A stretch of DNA of 64,000 nt from positions 4,464,001-4,528,000 of the forward strand of contig NZ_CP140255.1 of assembly GCF_034479615.1 (NCBI RefSeq), given 5' to 3'. Source of the DNA: Vreelandella neptunia (GTDB lineage: Bacteria > Pseudomonadota > Gammaproteobacteria > Pseudomonadales > Halomonadaceae). A program made the translations under genes and the position numbers. Of this stretch, positions 26,091 to 35,394 are shown piece after piece; positions within the stretch are counted from its first letter, which is position 1; the number at the start of each line of letters is the position of its first letter. The notes below the pieces were generated by a model. The model saw nothing but the letters and a program-made list of their open reading frames with translations, was not told the origin of the DNA and searched no databases.

Positions 26091-26909
26091 TTATAACCTT
26101 TCCAGAAGCCGCAGAATCATCTGCGGCTGCTGGTTGGCCTGGGCTAACATAGCGATGCCTACCTGCTGCAGGATCTGTGCACGAATAAGATTGGAGACTT
26201 CCTTAGCGTAGTCGGCATCCTGAATGCGCGACCGGGCAGCGGAACTGTTGATAATGTTGGTATTAAGCCCATCAATCACGCTTTCAAAGCGATTCTGCAC
26301 GGCGCCCATATAGCTGCGCTGACGATCTACGCGCTTGATAGCGTCATCCATGGCCGCCAGCGGGCTCTCTGTCGCGCTTCCTTCCAAAACGCTAAAGCCC
26401 TCCAGGCCCAGCGCCAGCAAGCTCATCCCTTCAAAACGCACCGCAATGACATTGCCATCGTTAGCACCCACCTGAATATTTAACGATTTTGACTCATCAA
26501 TCAGCCCAATGCCGTTGAAATTACTCTGCTCGGCGATGCGCTCAATCTCTTCTAAACGTTGATCGATTTCGTCTTGGATAGAAACAAGGTCATCGGAAGA
26601 GTTCGTGCCGTTAGCCGCTTGTACACTCAGCTCACGGATACGCTGCAGGTTGTCGTTAATCTGATTGAGTGAGCCTTCCGCCGTCTGCACCATTGAAATG
26701 CCATCATTGGTGTTACGGATCGCCTGGGTCATGCCTTTGATTTGCGCGGTCATACGATTGGCAATCGCCTGACCGGCGGCATCATCCTTGGCGCTATTAA
26801 TACGCAGCCCTGAAGAGAGACGCTGCATGGCTGTCTGCATGGCCTGCTGACTGCCGCGCAGATTGTTCTGCACGATAAGCGACATCACATTGGTATTTAG
26901 GCTGAGCAA
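26091..26909 (-). CDS. fliC: Flagellin (short, single gene)
   Basis: 272 residues, so it is made almost entirely of the conserved D0/D1 coiled-coil ends with little central domain. The N-terminus reads [15 protein letters not shown] and [20 protein letters not shown]; the C-terminus reads [20 protein letters not shown] and ends MILRLLERL. The start is TTG 26909, with GGAGG six bases upstream; it gives the family's usual first residues. A sigma-28 promoter lies just upstream. No other flagellar structural gene is nearby, so this is a stand-alone flagellin locus. Confidence 0.92.
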   Translation of the reverse strand: MLSLNTNVMSLIVQNNLRGSQQAMQTAMQRLSSGLRINSAKDDAAGQAIANRMTAQIKGMTQAIRNTNDGISMVQTAEGSLNQINDNLQRIRELSVQAANGTNSSDDLVSIQDEIDQRLEEIERIAEQSNFNGIGLIDESKSLNIQVGANDGNVIAVRFEGMSLLALGLEGFSVLEGSATESPLAAMDDAIKRVDRQRSYMGAVQNRFESVIDGLNTNIINSSAARSRIQDADYAKEVSNLIRAQILQQVGIAMLAQANQQPQMILRLLERL

Positions 26910-26962
26910 CGCACGCCTCCGGAGGAAGTTAGCCCACCTAAAACCTGGTGGCTATGGCGTTA

Positions 26963-26989
26963 TTATCGGCCTGTAAACAAAAATCATAA
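26963..26989 (-). promoter_or_regulatory. Sigma-28 (FliA) promoter of the flagellin gene
   Basis: On the minus strand, TTATGATT-N11-GCCGATAA. The -10 element is a perfect match and the spacing is exact; the -35 element matches five of eight. It overlaps the last bases of folK. Confidence 0.75.
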
Positions 26990-27430
26990 GTGCTTTGAAG
27001 GTTCCAGGGTGCGGCCGCTGCTAATCAGTACTTCATCGATCGGTTTTCTCACGTAGTCGTGCTGGAAGTAGCCATCATCAACGATCTCCCCATCCCACGC
27101 CACGATATCTAGATCCATAGTCCGCGGGCCCGATTTAATTGCACCTCGCACACGGCCCAGACGATCTTCTACCCCTTTGAGATAATTGCGAAACGCTTCA
27201 CGTTCAAGCGGCGTGTTCACCAACAGTGCGGCGTTCAAGAAATCGGGCTGATGCTGGTACCCCACAGGCGCTGTACGAATAGCTTTTGAACGTGCCAACA
27301 ACACGCACTCGCGGCTGATAATCTCAAGTGCTTGAACGAAATAGTGGTCAGGGTCGATATTGGATCCCAGTGAGATAAAACACTCATGAAGCTGAGCGGC
27401 ATGTTCGGAAGGTAAAGACATGGGTGGCAT
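26984..27430 (-). CDS. folK: 2-amino-4-hydroxy-6-hydroxymethyldihydropteridine pyrophosphokinase FolK
   Basis: 148 residues, normal HPPK length. It transfers pyrophosphate from ATP to hydroxymethyl-dihydropterin in folate synthesis. Family signatures are CFISLGSN near residue 18 and the catalytic GPRTMDLDIV near 105. ATG 27430 has an AGGA upstream; an alternative ATG lies three codons later. It is divergent from folM, another pterin gene, across a 166-base gap. Confidence 0.93.
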   Translation of the reverse strand: MPPMSLPSEHAAQLHECFISLGSNIDPDHYFVQALEIISRECVLLARSKAIRTAPVGYQHQPDFLNAALLVNTPLEREAFRNYLKGVEDRLGRVRGAIKSGPRTMDLDIVAWDGEIVDDGYFQHDYVRKPIDEVLISSGRTLEPSKHL

Positions 27431-27596
27431 AGCGACATCCTGTTCAAAGTGACGCCTTGTAGAACTACCCTAGAGTAGGGCACTTTTTTAACACCTCCAA
27501 ATCTAGCGCCTCGTGTAAGCTCTGTATAAGTTATTGACAAACGCTGCACTCACGCAGAAAGTCCTCCTATACCAATAAAACTGTAGGGAACGCTTT

Positions 27597-28343
27597 ATGC
27601 ACCAACAAGCTGCTCTGGTAACCGGCGGTGCTACCCGCTTGGGCCGATTCTTCTCCGAAGCGTTGGCTGATGCCGGTTTCGATATTGCACTACACGTTAA
27701 TCGCTCCCGCGAAGAGGCGGAAGAGGTCGCCAACAGCATTCGCACAAAAGGACGGGAGTGTGAAATATTTCACTGCGATTTTTTAAGCGATGAACCGCGA
27801 GATTTAATTCAGGCAGCAAAAAGCCGTTTTCCTGGGCTTAATTTGCTGCTGAACAGCGCCTCTGCCTACGAACCTGCGCTGATCGCGGCGACCGAGCTGG
27901 CGATGCTGGAGACGCAGTTTAGGGTCAATATGTTTACCCCACTACTGCTGACACGCCACTTTGCCAAAGAGGTGAAAGAGGGCCAGGTGATTAATATCAT
28001 CGATAACAAAGTGGCCTACCACCAATACCCTTACGCGGCGTATCTGCTATCTAAAAAAAGCCTGGCGGAGATGACTCGTATGGCGGCTCTGGAGTTCGCA
28101 CCGCGCATTCGCATTAACGGCATCGCCCCCGGCGTGGTACTGCCCGCTTCCCAGCGCACTAGCGCCTATATCGAGTGGCGTATTGAAGGCATTCCGCTCA
28201 AGCGCCAGGGTCACCCCGACCATCTTGTACAAGCTTTGCACTACTTGTTGGACAATCCCTTTGTAGCGGGGCAGATTCTGTTTGTCGATGGCGGGGAGTC
28301 AATCAATTTAGAGGGGCGTCACTCGGAAAATTACTCTGCTTGA
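27597..28343 (+). CDS. folM: Dihydromonapterin/dihydrofolate reductase FolM (SDR family)
   Basis: 248 residues, a short-chain dehydrogenase. The NADPH-binding glycine motif is TGGATRLG (near 9), the NSAS motif is near 90, and the catalytic Tyr/Lys is YLLSK (near 150). The TGGATRLG form and the overall sequence resemble pteridine reductases (FolM/PTR1). Location beside folK supports a pterin substrate. A 13-bp hairpin follows the gene. Confidence 0.85.
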   Translation: MHQQAALVTGGATRLGRFFSEALADAGFDIALHVNRSREEAEEVANSIRTKGRECEIFHCDFLSDEPRDLIQAAKSRFPGLNLLLNSASAYEPALIAATELAMLETQFRVNMFTPLLLTRHFAKEVKEGQVINIIDNKVAYHQYPYAAYLLSKKSLAEMTRMAALEFAPRIRINGIAPGVVLPASQRTSAYIEWRIEGIPLKRQGHPDHLVQALHYLLDNPFVAGQILFVDGGESINLEGRHSENYSA

Positions 28344-28403
28344 ATAACTAGGCTTAAGAACTCTGCTTAATGACTCGGCTTAAAATTGCTTCTGCTCCAA
28401 ACG

Positions 28404-28433
28404 CAGCAGGGCCGCCCGAAGGCGGCCCTGCTG
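28404..28433. terminator. Bidirectional hairpin between folM and the ybiO-like gene
   Basis: A perfect 13-bp stem, CAGCAGGGCCGCC/GGCGGCCCTGCTG with a CGAA tetraloop, lies between convergent genes. It lacks a U-tract but is otherwise a strong terminator-type structure. Confidence 0.6.
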
Positions 28434-28453
28434 AAGGTTAAGATGAACACCGT

Positions 28454-30850
28454 TTAGGTTTCATCGACATCATCGTGGTCGGGTTTCAGATGATCAGGCT
28501 CGTTGGTTTGCTGCACTCCTTCTGGAGTGTCGCTCTTAGCAGCTGGCGTAGCAACTGCTGACTCCTCCACCTTCTTCTCTTTAGCAGTCGACTCCAATAC
28601 CCGCACATGGGCAGGCGGTGGATTGCCGTTTTTGTTATCGCCAAAGTAGAGCGTGGTGTGCGGGAAGGGGATCTCGATACCCGCCTCATCAAAGCGCAGT
28701 TTAACCAGACGATTGTAGGCGCGGCCGACGGCCCACTGATCACCCGGCGTGGTTTTAATCACCACACGGATGTTCACAGAGCTATCTGCCAGGGCGGTAA
28801 CCCCCGCAACGGTGAGATCAGCCAGCAGCTTGGTACCGAACTCTTCGCTGGCTTTGAGATCCTCAAAGGCCAGTTTGAGCTGCTCAATGGCTTCGTCAAT
28901 GCTCTCGTTATAGCCAATGCCGTATTCGCCCACATGGTTGCCGTACTCGCGCATGTAGTTAGATACGGTATCCACGCTGGAGAACGGCACGATGTGATAA
29001 GTCCCGGACAAATCGCGAATCCCTACAGAGCGGATACTAAGCCGCTCGGCGGTGCCCGTCACGCCACCGACCGTTACCACATCCCCGGTATTCATGGCAT
29101 TTTCAACCTGGATAAACACCCCGGTGATAACGTCCTGCACCAGCTTCTGGGCGCCAAAACCAATCGCCAAACCAAGCACACCGGCACCGGCAATGAGCGG
29201 GCCGATATTGATGCCAATTTCCGACAGCACGATCATGCCGGTTATCGTCACCATGGCGATCGCCAGGGCATTGCGAAATAGGCTGAGAAGGGTTTTCGCC
29301 CGCGCCGACGGCTCTCCGTAGCCGGTTTCCGGATTGAGCTTATGCTCAATAAGGCTCGCCAGCCCCAGCCAAACGGCGAGCGCCACGATCAAAATCACCG
29401 CCACGCTGGTCAGATTGCCGACCAGCACGGCACCGCCTTCAGAAGCATACCAAGCAGCAAGATCAAAGGCGCCCCAGGCGTTCAGCACCAACATGATGAC
29501 CACGATCAGAATGATCGTACGCAGCACGCGAAGTGCATTGGGTACATAGCTGTTCAAGCGCTTTTCAAGCAGCGGTAGTTTTCGCCGCAGATCGTCCGAC
29601 AGAGTAATCCGACGGCCAATGGTCTGGGTGAGGAAAGACGACACCAAGAGCCCAACGACAATAGCGGCCAGCGACTTCAGAGTGGCGTACATTACAAACG
29701 GCAGCGCATCGCCGGGTCGCGTTAACGTCAGCACAAATACGATCAAGAAATAGAGCAGCGCGAACAGGTGCCAGGTACGCGCAAATAGCTGCAGCGAGAC
29801 GCGGCTGGCAGTCAGCGTTGATTTTGCCGCCATCTCGTTCAGGTTGTCGCGCAGGCGGGTGCGGTTTCTTAGTACTACGACCACTGCGTAGATAAATGCT
29901 AACAGCATAATCAGCGTGCCGACCGCTTGCCCCAGCGAGGCCGCCACGTAGAAGTTAACCAGCGGTACTACCACCATCAGACCGTAACCAACCATGCCGA
30001 TCAAACGGGCTAGCCAGCGATTCCAGTAGGAGGCTTCCTGAGCAGAAATAGGCAGTAAGCGCAGCCCTTCGTAGCGCGAAGAGAACAGCATCCGCACACC
30101 GGCTTTGAGCAGTTCAATAATCAAGAACGCATTTAAAAACAAAGAGGCACGGGTCGAAAGCTCCCCGGCTTCACCAATCGCAAAGGTGGCCAGCAGATTA
30201 CCACCCACATAGGCCAAGCCGACAAGCAGCACATCGATGACCGCCGCAATTGCAACGCAGACAACCAAACGTAAAACGGGGGTTAAATTGTTGCCATTCA
30301 GCGACCAGCCGCTGATTTTAGTAAACAGCGGCTTAGCTAACCGTCGAACAATCATAAACAGCGCAAAGGTGGCGACAATCACCATGCCTAAATTAATCGC
30401 CGCACTGGTGAACGCGCCCATATCAAAGACACTGTCGCCCTCTTGACCCGCCAACAGCCCACCAACAATGCCTACCACTTGCTCGAACTGGCCTCCCACA
30501 TCGCTGACCACACGACTGGTGAGCTCAGCGAGTTGGCGCGGCAGCGAAACATCCTCCGGTGCTATCTCACTGCCTTGAGCAGCCGCTTCCGGGGAGAGTT
30601 CTGTAGCAACACCTTCGGGCAGCGCTGAGGCTTGATTACGCAACATTTCAATCAATTCTTGCCGCGACTGCTCATCCTCCAGCAGGTTTGCCAGCGCCTC
30701 GTAGGACGTCGGCGCTGCCTCAGATGAGGATGCCGCATCGGCGCTGGCCGACTCACTTGACGTGCTCTGCGCCATTGCTGGCGTGGCCATGATGGCAACC
30801 ATTGCCAACAGCCAGACACCTAGCCAGGGTAATAAACGAAGTGGCTTCAC
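28454..30850 (-). CDS. ybiO: YbiO-type large mechanosensitive channel (MscS superfamily)
   Basis: 798 residues with a signal peptide (ends MAQ near 28), a periplasmic region rich in Ser/Glu, about 10-11 membrane segments and a C-terminal MscS core. The pore helix and beta domain begin at LIAGAGVLGLAIGFGAQKLV (near 570), then DVITGVFIQVENAMNTGDVV. The YEALANLLEDEQSRQELIEM segment near 50 and overall layout match E. coli YbiO. It should open on membrane tension and release solutes on osmotic downshock. The acidic and lysine-rich C-terminal tail (about 60 residues) is longer than in E. coli. Confidence 0.9.
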   Translation of the reverse strand: MKPLRLLPWLGVWLLAMVAIMATPAMAQSTSSESASADAASSSEAAPTSYEALANLLEDEQSRQELIEMLRNQASALPEGVATELSPEAAAQGSEIAPEDVSLPRQLAELTSRVVSDVGGQFEQVVGIVGGLLAGQEGDSVFDMGAFTSAAINLGMVIVATFALFMIVRRLAKPLFTKISGWSLNGNNLTPVLRLVVCVAIAAVIDVLLVGLAYVGGNLLATFAIGEAGELSTRASLFLNAFLIIELLKAGVRMLFSSRYEGLRLLPISAQEASYWNRWLARLIGMVGYGLMVVVPLVNFYVAASLGQAVGTLIMLLAFIYAVVVVLRNRTRLRDNLNEMAAKSTLTASRVSLQLFARTWHLFALLYFLIVFVLTLTRPGDALPFVMYATLKSLAAIVVGLLVSSFLTQTIGRRITLSDDLRRKLPLLEKRLNSYVPNALRVLRTIILIVVIMLVLNAWGAFDLAAWYASEGGAVLVGNLTSVAVILIVALAVWLGLASLIEHKLNPETGYGEPSARAKTLLSLFRNALAIAMVTITGMIVLSEIGINIGPLIAGAGVLGLAIGFGAQKLVQDVITGVFIQVENAMNTGDVVTVGGVTGTAERLSIRSVGIRDLSGTYHIVPFSSVDTVSNYMREYGNHVGEYGIGYNESIDEAIEQLKLAFEDLKASEEFGTKLLADLTVAGVTALADSSVNIRVVIKTTPGDQWAVGRAYNRLVKLRFDEAGIEIPFPHTTLYFGDNKNGNPPPAHVRVLESTAKEKKVEESAVATPAAKSDTPEGVQQTNEPDHLKPDHDDVDET

Positions 30851-31008
30851 ACCTAAACCTCCTTTTGGGTGAGTGTTGTGTTCAATCTAACGGCTGCCTG
30901 GTTTTACGCAAGCTAACGTTAGGCAACTTATGTTGCTTACACTCTACACTGCCTGCACAGCTTGTTAAAAAGTTGTACAGGGTAACATGACTTGATTAAT
31001 AAGGCGTT

Positions 31009-31440
31009 TCACTGGCATAGCGGGACTAGCCACTGCTGTGCCAGCAGTAACACCACGGCGTAACGCGCGCCTTTAGCGACCACGATCCAGGTCAGTGCCC
31101 GCCACCAGGGCAGCCGAAACACGCCGGCCAACACGGTGAGGGGGTCGCCAATAATCGGCGCCCAGGAAATCAACAGGCTCAGCTCGCCAAAGCGGTGATA
31201 CCAGCCTTCTGCGCGAGCCAAGCTACGTGGCGATGCGGGGAACCAACGGCGATCCTGAAACTGACGTGCATAGCGGCCCATTACTACGTTGATCATGCTG
31301 CCAAGGGTGTTACCCGCCGTGGCCACTAACCACAGCCCTAACGGAGGCTCACCGAGACACCACAGCCGCGCTAACCACACTTCCGACCCACCGGGCAGCA
31401 GCGTTGCGCTGACCAGGGCAACAAAAAACAGGCTTAGCAT
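31009..31440 (-). CDS. yqaA: YqaA-family small membrane protein
   Basis: 143 residues with four hydrophobic segments. ATLLPGGSEVWL near residue 12, NTLGSMINVVMGRYA near 45 and SWAPIIGDPLTVLAGVFR near 92 are characteristic of the YqaA group, distantly related to the DedA/SNARE-associated family. The cellular role of YqaA is not established. It is preceded by the IclR gene on the same strand with a 28-base gap. Confidence 0.88.
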   Translation of the reverse strand: MLSLFFVALVSATLLPGGSEVWLARLWCLGEPPLGLWLVATAGNTLGSMINVVMGRYARQFQDRRWFPASPRSLARAEGWYHRFGELSLLISWAPIIGDPLTVLAGVFRLPWWRALTWIVVAKGARYAVVLLLAQQWLVPLCQ

Positions 31441-31468
31441 AGGCTTACCATAACCTCAGCGACCCACG

Positions 31469-32290
31469 TTAACGCGGCACCTGCCCACCCAACTGTAGGG
31501 TTATCTCATCGGCCGTTTGGCGGACTAGCGCCCCTAGGGTTAGTAAGCGGGCTTCCGGAATTCGCGCCACCGGGCCTGAAACCGAGATCGCTGCCAGCGG
31601 CACGCCGTGCTCATCAAACACACAGGCAGCCACGCAATGTAGGCCAACGGCATGCTCTTCCCGGTCGCAGGCAAAGCCTTGAGCGCGAATCTGCTCTATT
31701 TCCACACCCAGAGTATCGGGCTGATAGAGCGTATTGGCGGTCACTCTTGCCAGCTCACGACCATCCAGCAGTTGCGCACGTTCGTCATCGGGCATCCACG
31801 CCAGCAGTGCTTTACCTACCCCAGAGGCATGCAGCGGCGCGCGGGAGCCTAAGCGGGTGATCATGCGCATCATCTGCGGTGACTCGTGCTGGGCTAGAAA
31901 CACCGCCGTGGCCCCATCACGGATGCCTAAGTTGGCCGTTTCACCGGTTTCAGCGGTTAAGCGGCGCAGAAAGGGCCGACTTGTGGCCACTACGTCGCGG
32001 GCTTCTAGAAAGCTATTGCCGATACGGAAGGTTTTAACATCGATTCGCCATAGCCCCTGCTCGTTCTCCTGGGTCACAAACCCCTGGCTCTGCAAGGCTT
32101 GCAGCAAACGGTGGGTGGTAGAAGGCGCCAATTCGGCCATCTCTGCCACTTCTGAAAGGGCCAACCCAAGCGGGCTGGCCGCAAGGTACTCCAACAGTGT
32201 TAAGCCACGCACCAGCGACTGGCTGTGGCCTCCGCTAGCTTTGGCGGTACTCGCCGGACGTCCGACCGTCCTGCGTTTGGCTTCACTCAC
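31469..32290 (-). CDS. IclR-family transcriptional regulator
   Basis: 273 residues. The winged helix-turn-helix lies near residues 25-85 (LSEVAEMAELAPSTTHRLLQ), followed by the IclR effector domain (about 100-265). GSRAPLHASGVGKALLAWMP near 150 and DREEHAVGLHCVAACVFDE near 215 are strongly conserved in the AllR-like branch that senses small oxo-acids such as glyoxylate. The target genes are not evident; the ECHDC3-like gene on the same strand upstream is one possibility. Confidence 0.9.
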   Translation of the reverse strand: MSEAKRRTVGRPASTAKASGGHSQSLVRGLTLLEYLAASPLGLALSEVAEMAELAPSTTHRLLQALQSQGFVTQENEQGLWRIDVKTFRIGNSFLEARDVVATSRPFLRRLTAETGETANLGIRDGATAVFLAQHESPQMMRMITRLGSRAPLHASGVGKALLAWMPDDERAQLLDGRELARVTANTLYQPDTLGVEIEQIRAQGFACDREEHAVGLHCVAACVFDEHGVPLAAISVSGPVARIPEARLLTLGALVRQTADEITLQLGGQVPR

Positions 32291-32482
32291 CTGGCTCTCT
32301 CCAAAAAGGCGCTCCTAAAATAAGCTCCCAAAAGCGCTTCTAATACGTACTAACAGCGCCTTTTCTGACGGCGCCTTCCCTGAAAACATAAAGGGCGTCA
32401 GGATAACGTGACAGCACGGCGATTGTCGCGTTTACGGAAACGAATTCCATTCATTCAGCGATGGTGCGTCAGCGGTAGCACG

Positions 32483-33289
32483 TCAGCGATGTCGCCAATG
32501 CGGTGGCCGCTTGGCAATAAACGCATCAATCCCCTCGCTTACATCCTCGGCCAACATATTGCAGGCCATGGTTTCCCCGGCAAAGGCGTAGGCTTCGTCG
32601 AGCGGCATGGCAAGCTGGCGGGCAAACATGGCTTTTCCGGTGCGCACCGCCACGGCGCTTTTAGCGCAGATACTGGCTGTCAGCTCTTGAATTGCCTCAT
32701 CCAGCGCACCGTCTTCTGCCACGCGGTTAATCAAGCCCCACTCGGCGGCCTGCTCGGCACTGACAAATTCGCCGGTAAGCAGCATCTCCATGGCACGCTT
32801 ACGGGCAACGTTGCGGGAAAGTGCTACCGCCGGGGTGGAGCAAAACAGGCCAACGTTGATACCGGAAACGGCAAAGCGGGCGCTGCGCGCGGCGACGGCC
32901 AGATCACAGCTCGCGACGAGTTGGCAGCCCGCGGCGGTGGCGATGCCCTGCACTTTGGCAATCACTGGCACCGGCAAATGCACAATGGCCTGCATGACGT
33001 CGCTACAGCGGGTAAACAGTGCTTGGTAGTAGGCTTTATCGGGGTTGGCGCGCATCTGCTTCAGGTCATGCCCAGCGCAGAAGGCTTTTCCTTCGGCGGC
33101 AATGACCACGCAGCGTACGCTGCTATCGTCGGCAATATCGGCTAACGCGTCATGAAGCGCTTCCAGCATGGCTTCCGAGAGCGCATTAAAGCGCTCCGGT
33201 GTGCCCATCGTCAGCGTTGTTATGCCCTGGTGGTCAAGGCGCTGCAGAGGGGAAGCCGTTGACGATAGACCGTCAGAGGGGATAGGCAT
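32483..33289 (-). CDS. Enoyl-CoA hydratase/isomerase family protein, ECHDC3-like
   Basis: 268 residues, crotonase fold. The oxyanion-hole segments are AFCAGHDLKQM (near 70) and AAGCQLVASCD (near 122). The whole sequence resembles the ECHDC3 group, including VGLFCSTPAVALSR. Classical hydratases carry two catalytic glutamates, in GCEL and near the PEI segment. Here the first is Gln (GCQL) and the second position falls in GINVGL, with no acid. A simple hydratase activity is therefore doubtful. The starting ATG is at 33289; a GGAG-like site is weak. Confidence 0.88.
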   Translation of the reverse strand: MPIPSDGLSSTASPLQRLDHQGITTLTMGTPERFNALSEAMLEALHDALADIADDSSVRCVVIAAEGKAFCAGHDLKQMRANPDKAYYQALFTRCSDVMQAIVHLPVPVIAKVQGIATAAGCQLVASCDLAVAARSARFAVSGINVGLFCSTPAVALSRNVARKRAMEMLLTGEFVSAEQAAEWGLINRVAEDGALDEAIQELTASICAKSAVAVRTGKAMFARQLAMPLDEAYAFAGETMACNMLAEDVSEGIDAFIAKRPPHWRHR

Positions 33290-33387
33290 GGTGAACTCCT
33301 GAGGTTGAGTAACACTTTGCCCATCAGTCTAGCGCACAAGCTTTACGTACGTTTCTTGTTTAAAAATCTTACCTGCTGTGCGCTACT

Positions 33388-34350
33388 TCATTTCTTCATC
33401 AGGCGGGTATCGCGGCCTAAGGGGTGCGGCTCGCCACGCTGTTTGGCTAGATCGATTTGGCGCTGGCGCTCGCGAGCGGCGGCGCGGGTCTTCTCTGGCA
33501 ACGAATCAATGCAGTGTGGGCAGCTAATGCCCGGCTCATAAGCGGAAGACTGCATATCCTCGGCGGAGATCGGCATGCGGCAGGCGTGGCACTGCTCGAA
33601 TTCGCCTTTGCTTAAGTCGTGGCGCACCGTCACGCGGTTATCGAATACAAAACACTCACCTTTCCATAGCGACTGCTCTTCCGGGACTTTTTCCAGGTAG
33701 TTCAGCACGCCACCTTTCAGATGATAGACCTCTTCAAAGCCCTCTTTCAGCATAAAGCTGGAGGCTTTTTCACAGCGGATGCCACCGGTGCAGAACATCG
33801 CTACTTTTTTATGTTTTTCCGGGTCGTAGTGCTCGCGCACGTACTCGGGAAACTCTCGGAATGTGGTGGTTTTAGGATCGATCGCCCGCTCGAAGCTGCC
33901 AATCGCCACTTCGTAATCATTGCGGGTATCGATCACCAGCACTTCCGGGTCGGCAATGATGTCGTTCCAGTTTTCCGGCTCGACGTAGGTGCCCACGGTG
34001 TCGTTAGGGTCGATATCCGGTACGCCGAGGGTGACGATCTCTTTTTTGAGCTTGACCTTGGTGCGGTAGAACGGCGTTTCGTCGCAATAAGACTCTTTGT
34101 GATCAATATCAGCCAAGCGCGGATCAGCGGTCAGCCAAGTAAGCAGCGCGTCAATACCTTCACGGTTGCCCGCCACCGTGCCGTTAATGCCCTCTTTGGC
34201 GAGTAGCAGCGTGCCCTTTACGTCGTTATCGAGCATGGTTTGGCGCAGCGGCTCGCGCAGCGCTTCGAAGTCGTTCAGGGTGACAAACTTATAGAGCGCC
34301 GCGACCACAATGGGCGGCATTGGGGTTGAGGCCGTGTTGGATACAGACAT
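33388..34350 (-). CDS. trhO: tRNA uridine(34) hydroxylase TrhO (rhodanese family)
   Basis: 320 residues from ATG 34350, with AGGAG about eight bases upstream; the open frame extends 33 codons further without support. It hydroxylates U34 of tRNA in an O2-dependent step toward cmo5U/mo5U. An N-terminal acylphosphatase-like domain is followed by a rhodanese domain (about 130-230) with the catalytic Cys in [15 protein letters not shown]-terminal cysteine cluster (CHACRMP and CPHC) may bind zinc. Length and motifs match the YceA/TrhO family. Confidence 0.93.
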   Translation of the reverse strand: MSVSNTASTPMPPIVVAALYKFVTLNDFEALREPLRQTMLDNDVKGTLLLAKEGINGTVAGNREGIDALLTWLTADPRLADIDHKESYCDETPFYRTKVKLKKEIVTLGVPDIDPNDTVGTYVEPENWNDIIADPEVLVIDTRNDYEVAIGSFERAIDPKTTTFREFPEYVREHYDPEKHKKVAMFCTGGIRCEKASSFMLKEGFEEVYHLKGGVLNYLEKVPEEQSLWKGECFVFDNRVTVRHDLSKGEFEQCHACRMPISAEDMQSSAYEPGISCPHCIDSLPEKTRAAARERQRQIDLAKQRGEPHPLGRDTRLMKK

Positions 34351-34614
34351 GCAAAGCTCCTGGTAGTCACCCTCGCAAAGGGCGGACCGGGTTAACAGAG
34401 GCGGGGATTTTACTCGAAAGCTAGCCAAAAGCCGAGGGCAAAGCGCCATGTCTGCCCCGAGAATGGCTTGCCCTGGCTCTTCAAACAGTCCTCCCAGCCC
34501 GGCATTTAATACATCGATTTATTCGACAGAAACGTGCTGAAAGCTTCACCCCACAAGGCGTCAGCAAGGCGTATATTGTCATTATTCAATCTCACGCAAC
34601 CTGCGGAGCACACC

Positions 34615-35304
34615 ATGATTATTCGTCGTTCAAACGAGCGGGGCTACGCCGACCACGGCTGGCTACGCTCATTCCATACCTTTTCGTTTGCCAACTACGT
34701 TGACCCCAACCATATGGGATTTCGCGCCCTGCGCGTGATCAACGAAGACCGCGTTGCTGGCGGCCATGGTTTTGGCGCCCACCCTCACCGCAATATGGAG
34801 ATCATCTCCTACGTATTGGATGGTGAGATGGAGCACAAAGACAACATGGGCAACGGCGAGGTGATGCGCCCGGGCGATGTGCAGCGCATGTCGGCAGGCA
34901 CCGGGGTACTGCACAGCGAGTTCAATCACTCCAAGGAGAATGAGCTGCACTTTCTACAGATCTGGATTGAACCCAAGCAGCTCGGCATCAAACCCAGCTA
35001 CGAGCAGAAGGCTTTCCCTGTCGCTGAGCGTCAAGGGCGATGGCGTTTAGTGGCTTCTGAAGAAGGCCGCGACGGGTCTGTGAGCATCAACCAGGATGTG
35101 AATCTTTACGCAGGCTTGTTTAACGCTGGCGAACAGGCAACTGCGCCTCCTTCCCGCTACGCTTGGCTGCATGTGGTGAATGGTGAAATGGAGGTTAACG
35201 GTGAGACGCTGAGCGCAGGCGACGCCGCGGCGTTCCAACCGGATGAGGCGATCAACCTTACCGGCAAAGAGGCAGGCGAAGTGCTGCTGTTTGATCTTGC
35301 TTAA
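34615..35304 (+). CDS. Pirin family protein (YhhW-like)
   Basis: 229 residues from ATG 34615, which has GGAG upstream and starts the usual MIIRRSNERGY; an in-frame ATG 27 codons earlier lacks support. It is a bicupin protein. Metal-binding residues of the first cupin can be read in GFGAHPHRNMEIISYVLDGE (two His) and TGVLHSEFNHS. Relatives such as YhhW have quercetinase activity; the physiological role is unknown. It is divergent from trhO and ends at a strong terminator. Confidence 0.92.
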   Translation: MIIRRSNERGYADHGWLRSFHTFSFANYVDPNHMGFRALRVINEDRVAGGHGFGAHPHRNMEIISYVLDGEMEHKDNMGNGEVMRPGDVQRMSAGTGVLHSEFNHSKENELHFLQIWIEPKQLGIKPSYEQKAFPVAERQGRWRLVASEEGRDGSVSINQDVNLYAGLFNAGEQATAPPSRYAWLHVVNGEMEVNGETLSAGDAAAFQPDEAINLTGKEAGEVLLFDLA

Positions 35305-35340
35305 ACACTGGGCGAGCCCACTAGACCACCCTAACAGAAA

Positions 35341-35367
35341 CGGCGCCTCGCAAGAGGCGCCGTTTTT
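35341..35367 (+). terminator. Terminator after the pirin gene
   Basis: CGGCGCCTC-GCAA-GAGGCGCCG is followed by five T; upstream A residues make it usable in both directions. It separates the convergent pirin and serA genes. Confidence 0.88.
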
Positions 35368-35394
35368 ACAACACGCTTATTTTAATAAACTGCT

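Noticed and set aside
27468-27489. CCCTA-GAG-TAGGG followed by TTTTTT between folK and folM
   Set aside because: The stem is only five base pairs and no plus-strand gene ends upstream, so a terminator is unlikely.
28607-29281. Plus-strand frame of 224 codons opposite the ybiO-like gene
   Set aside because: Antisense shadow of the conserved MscS core.
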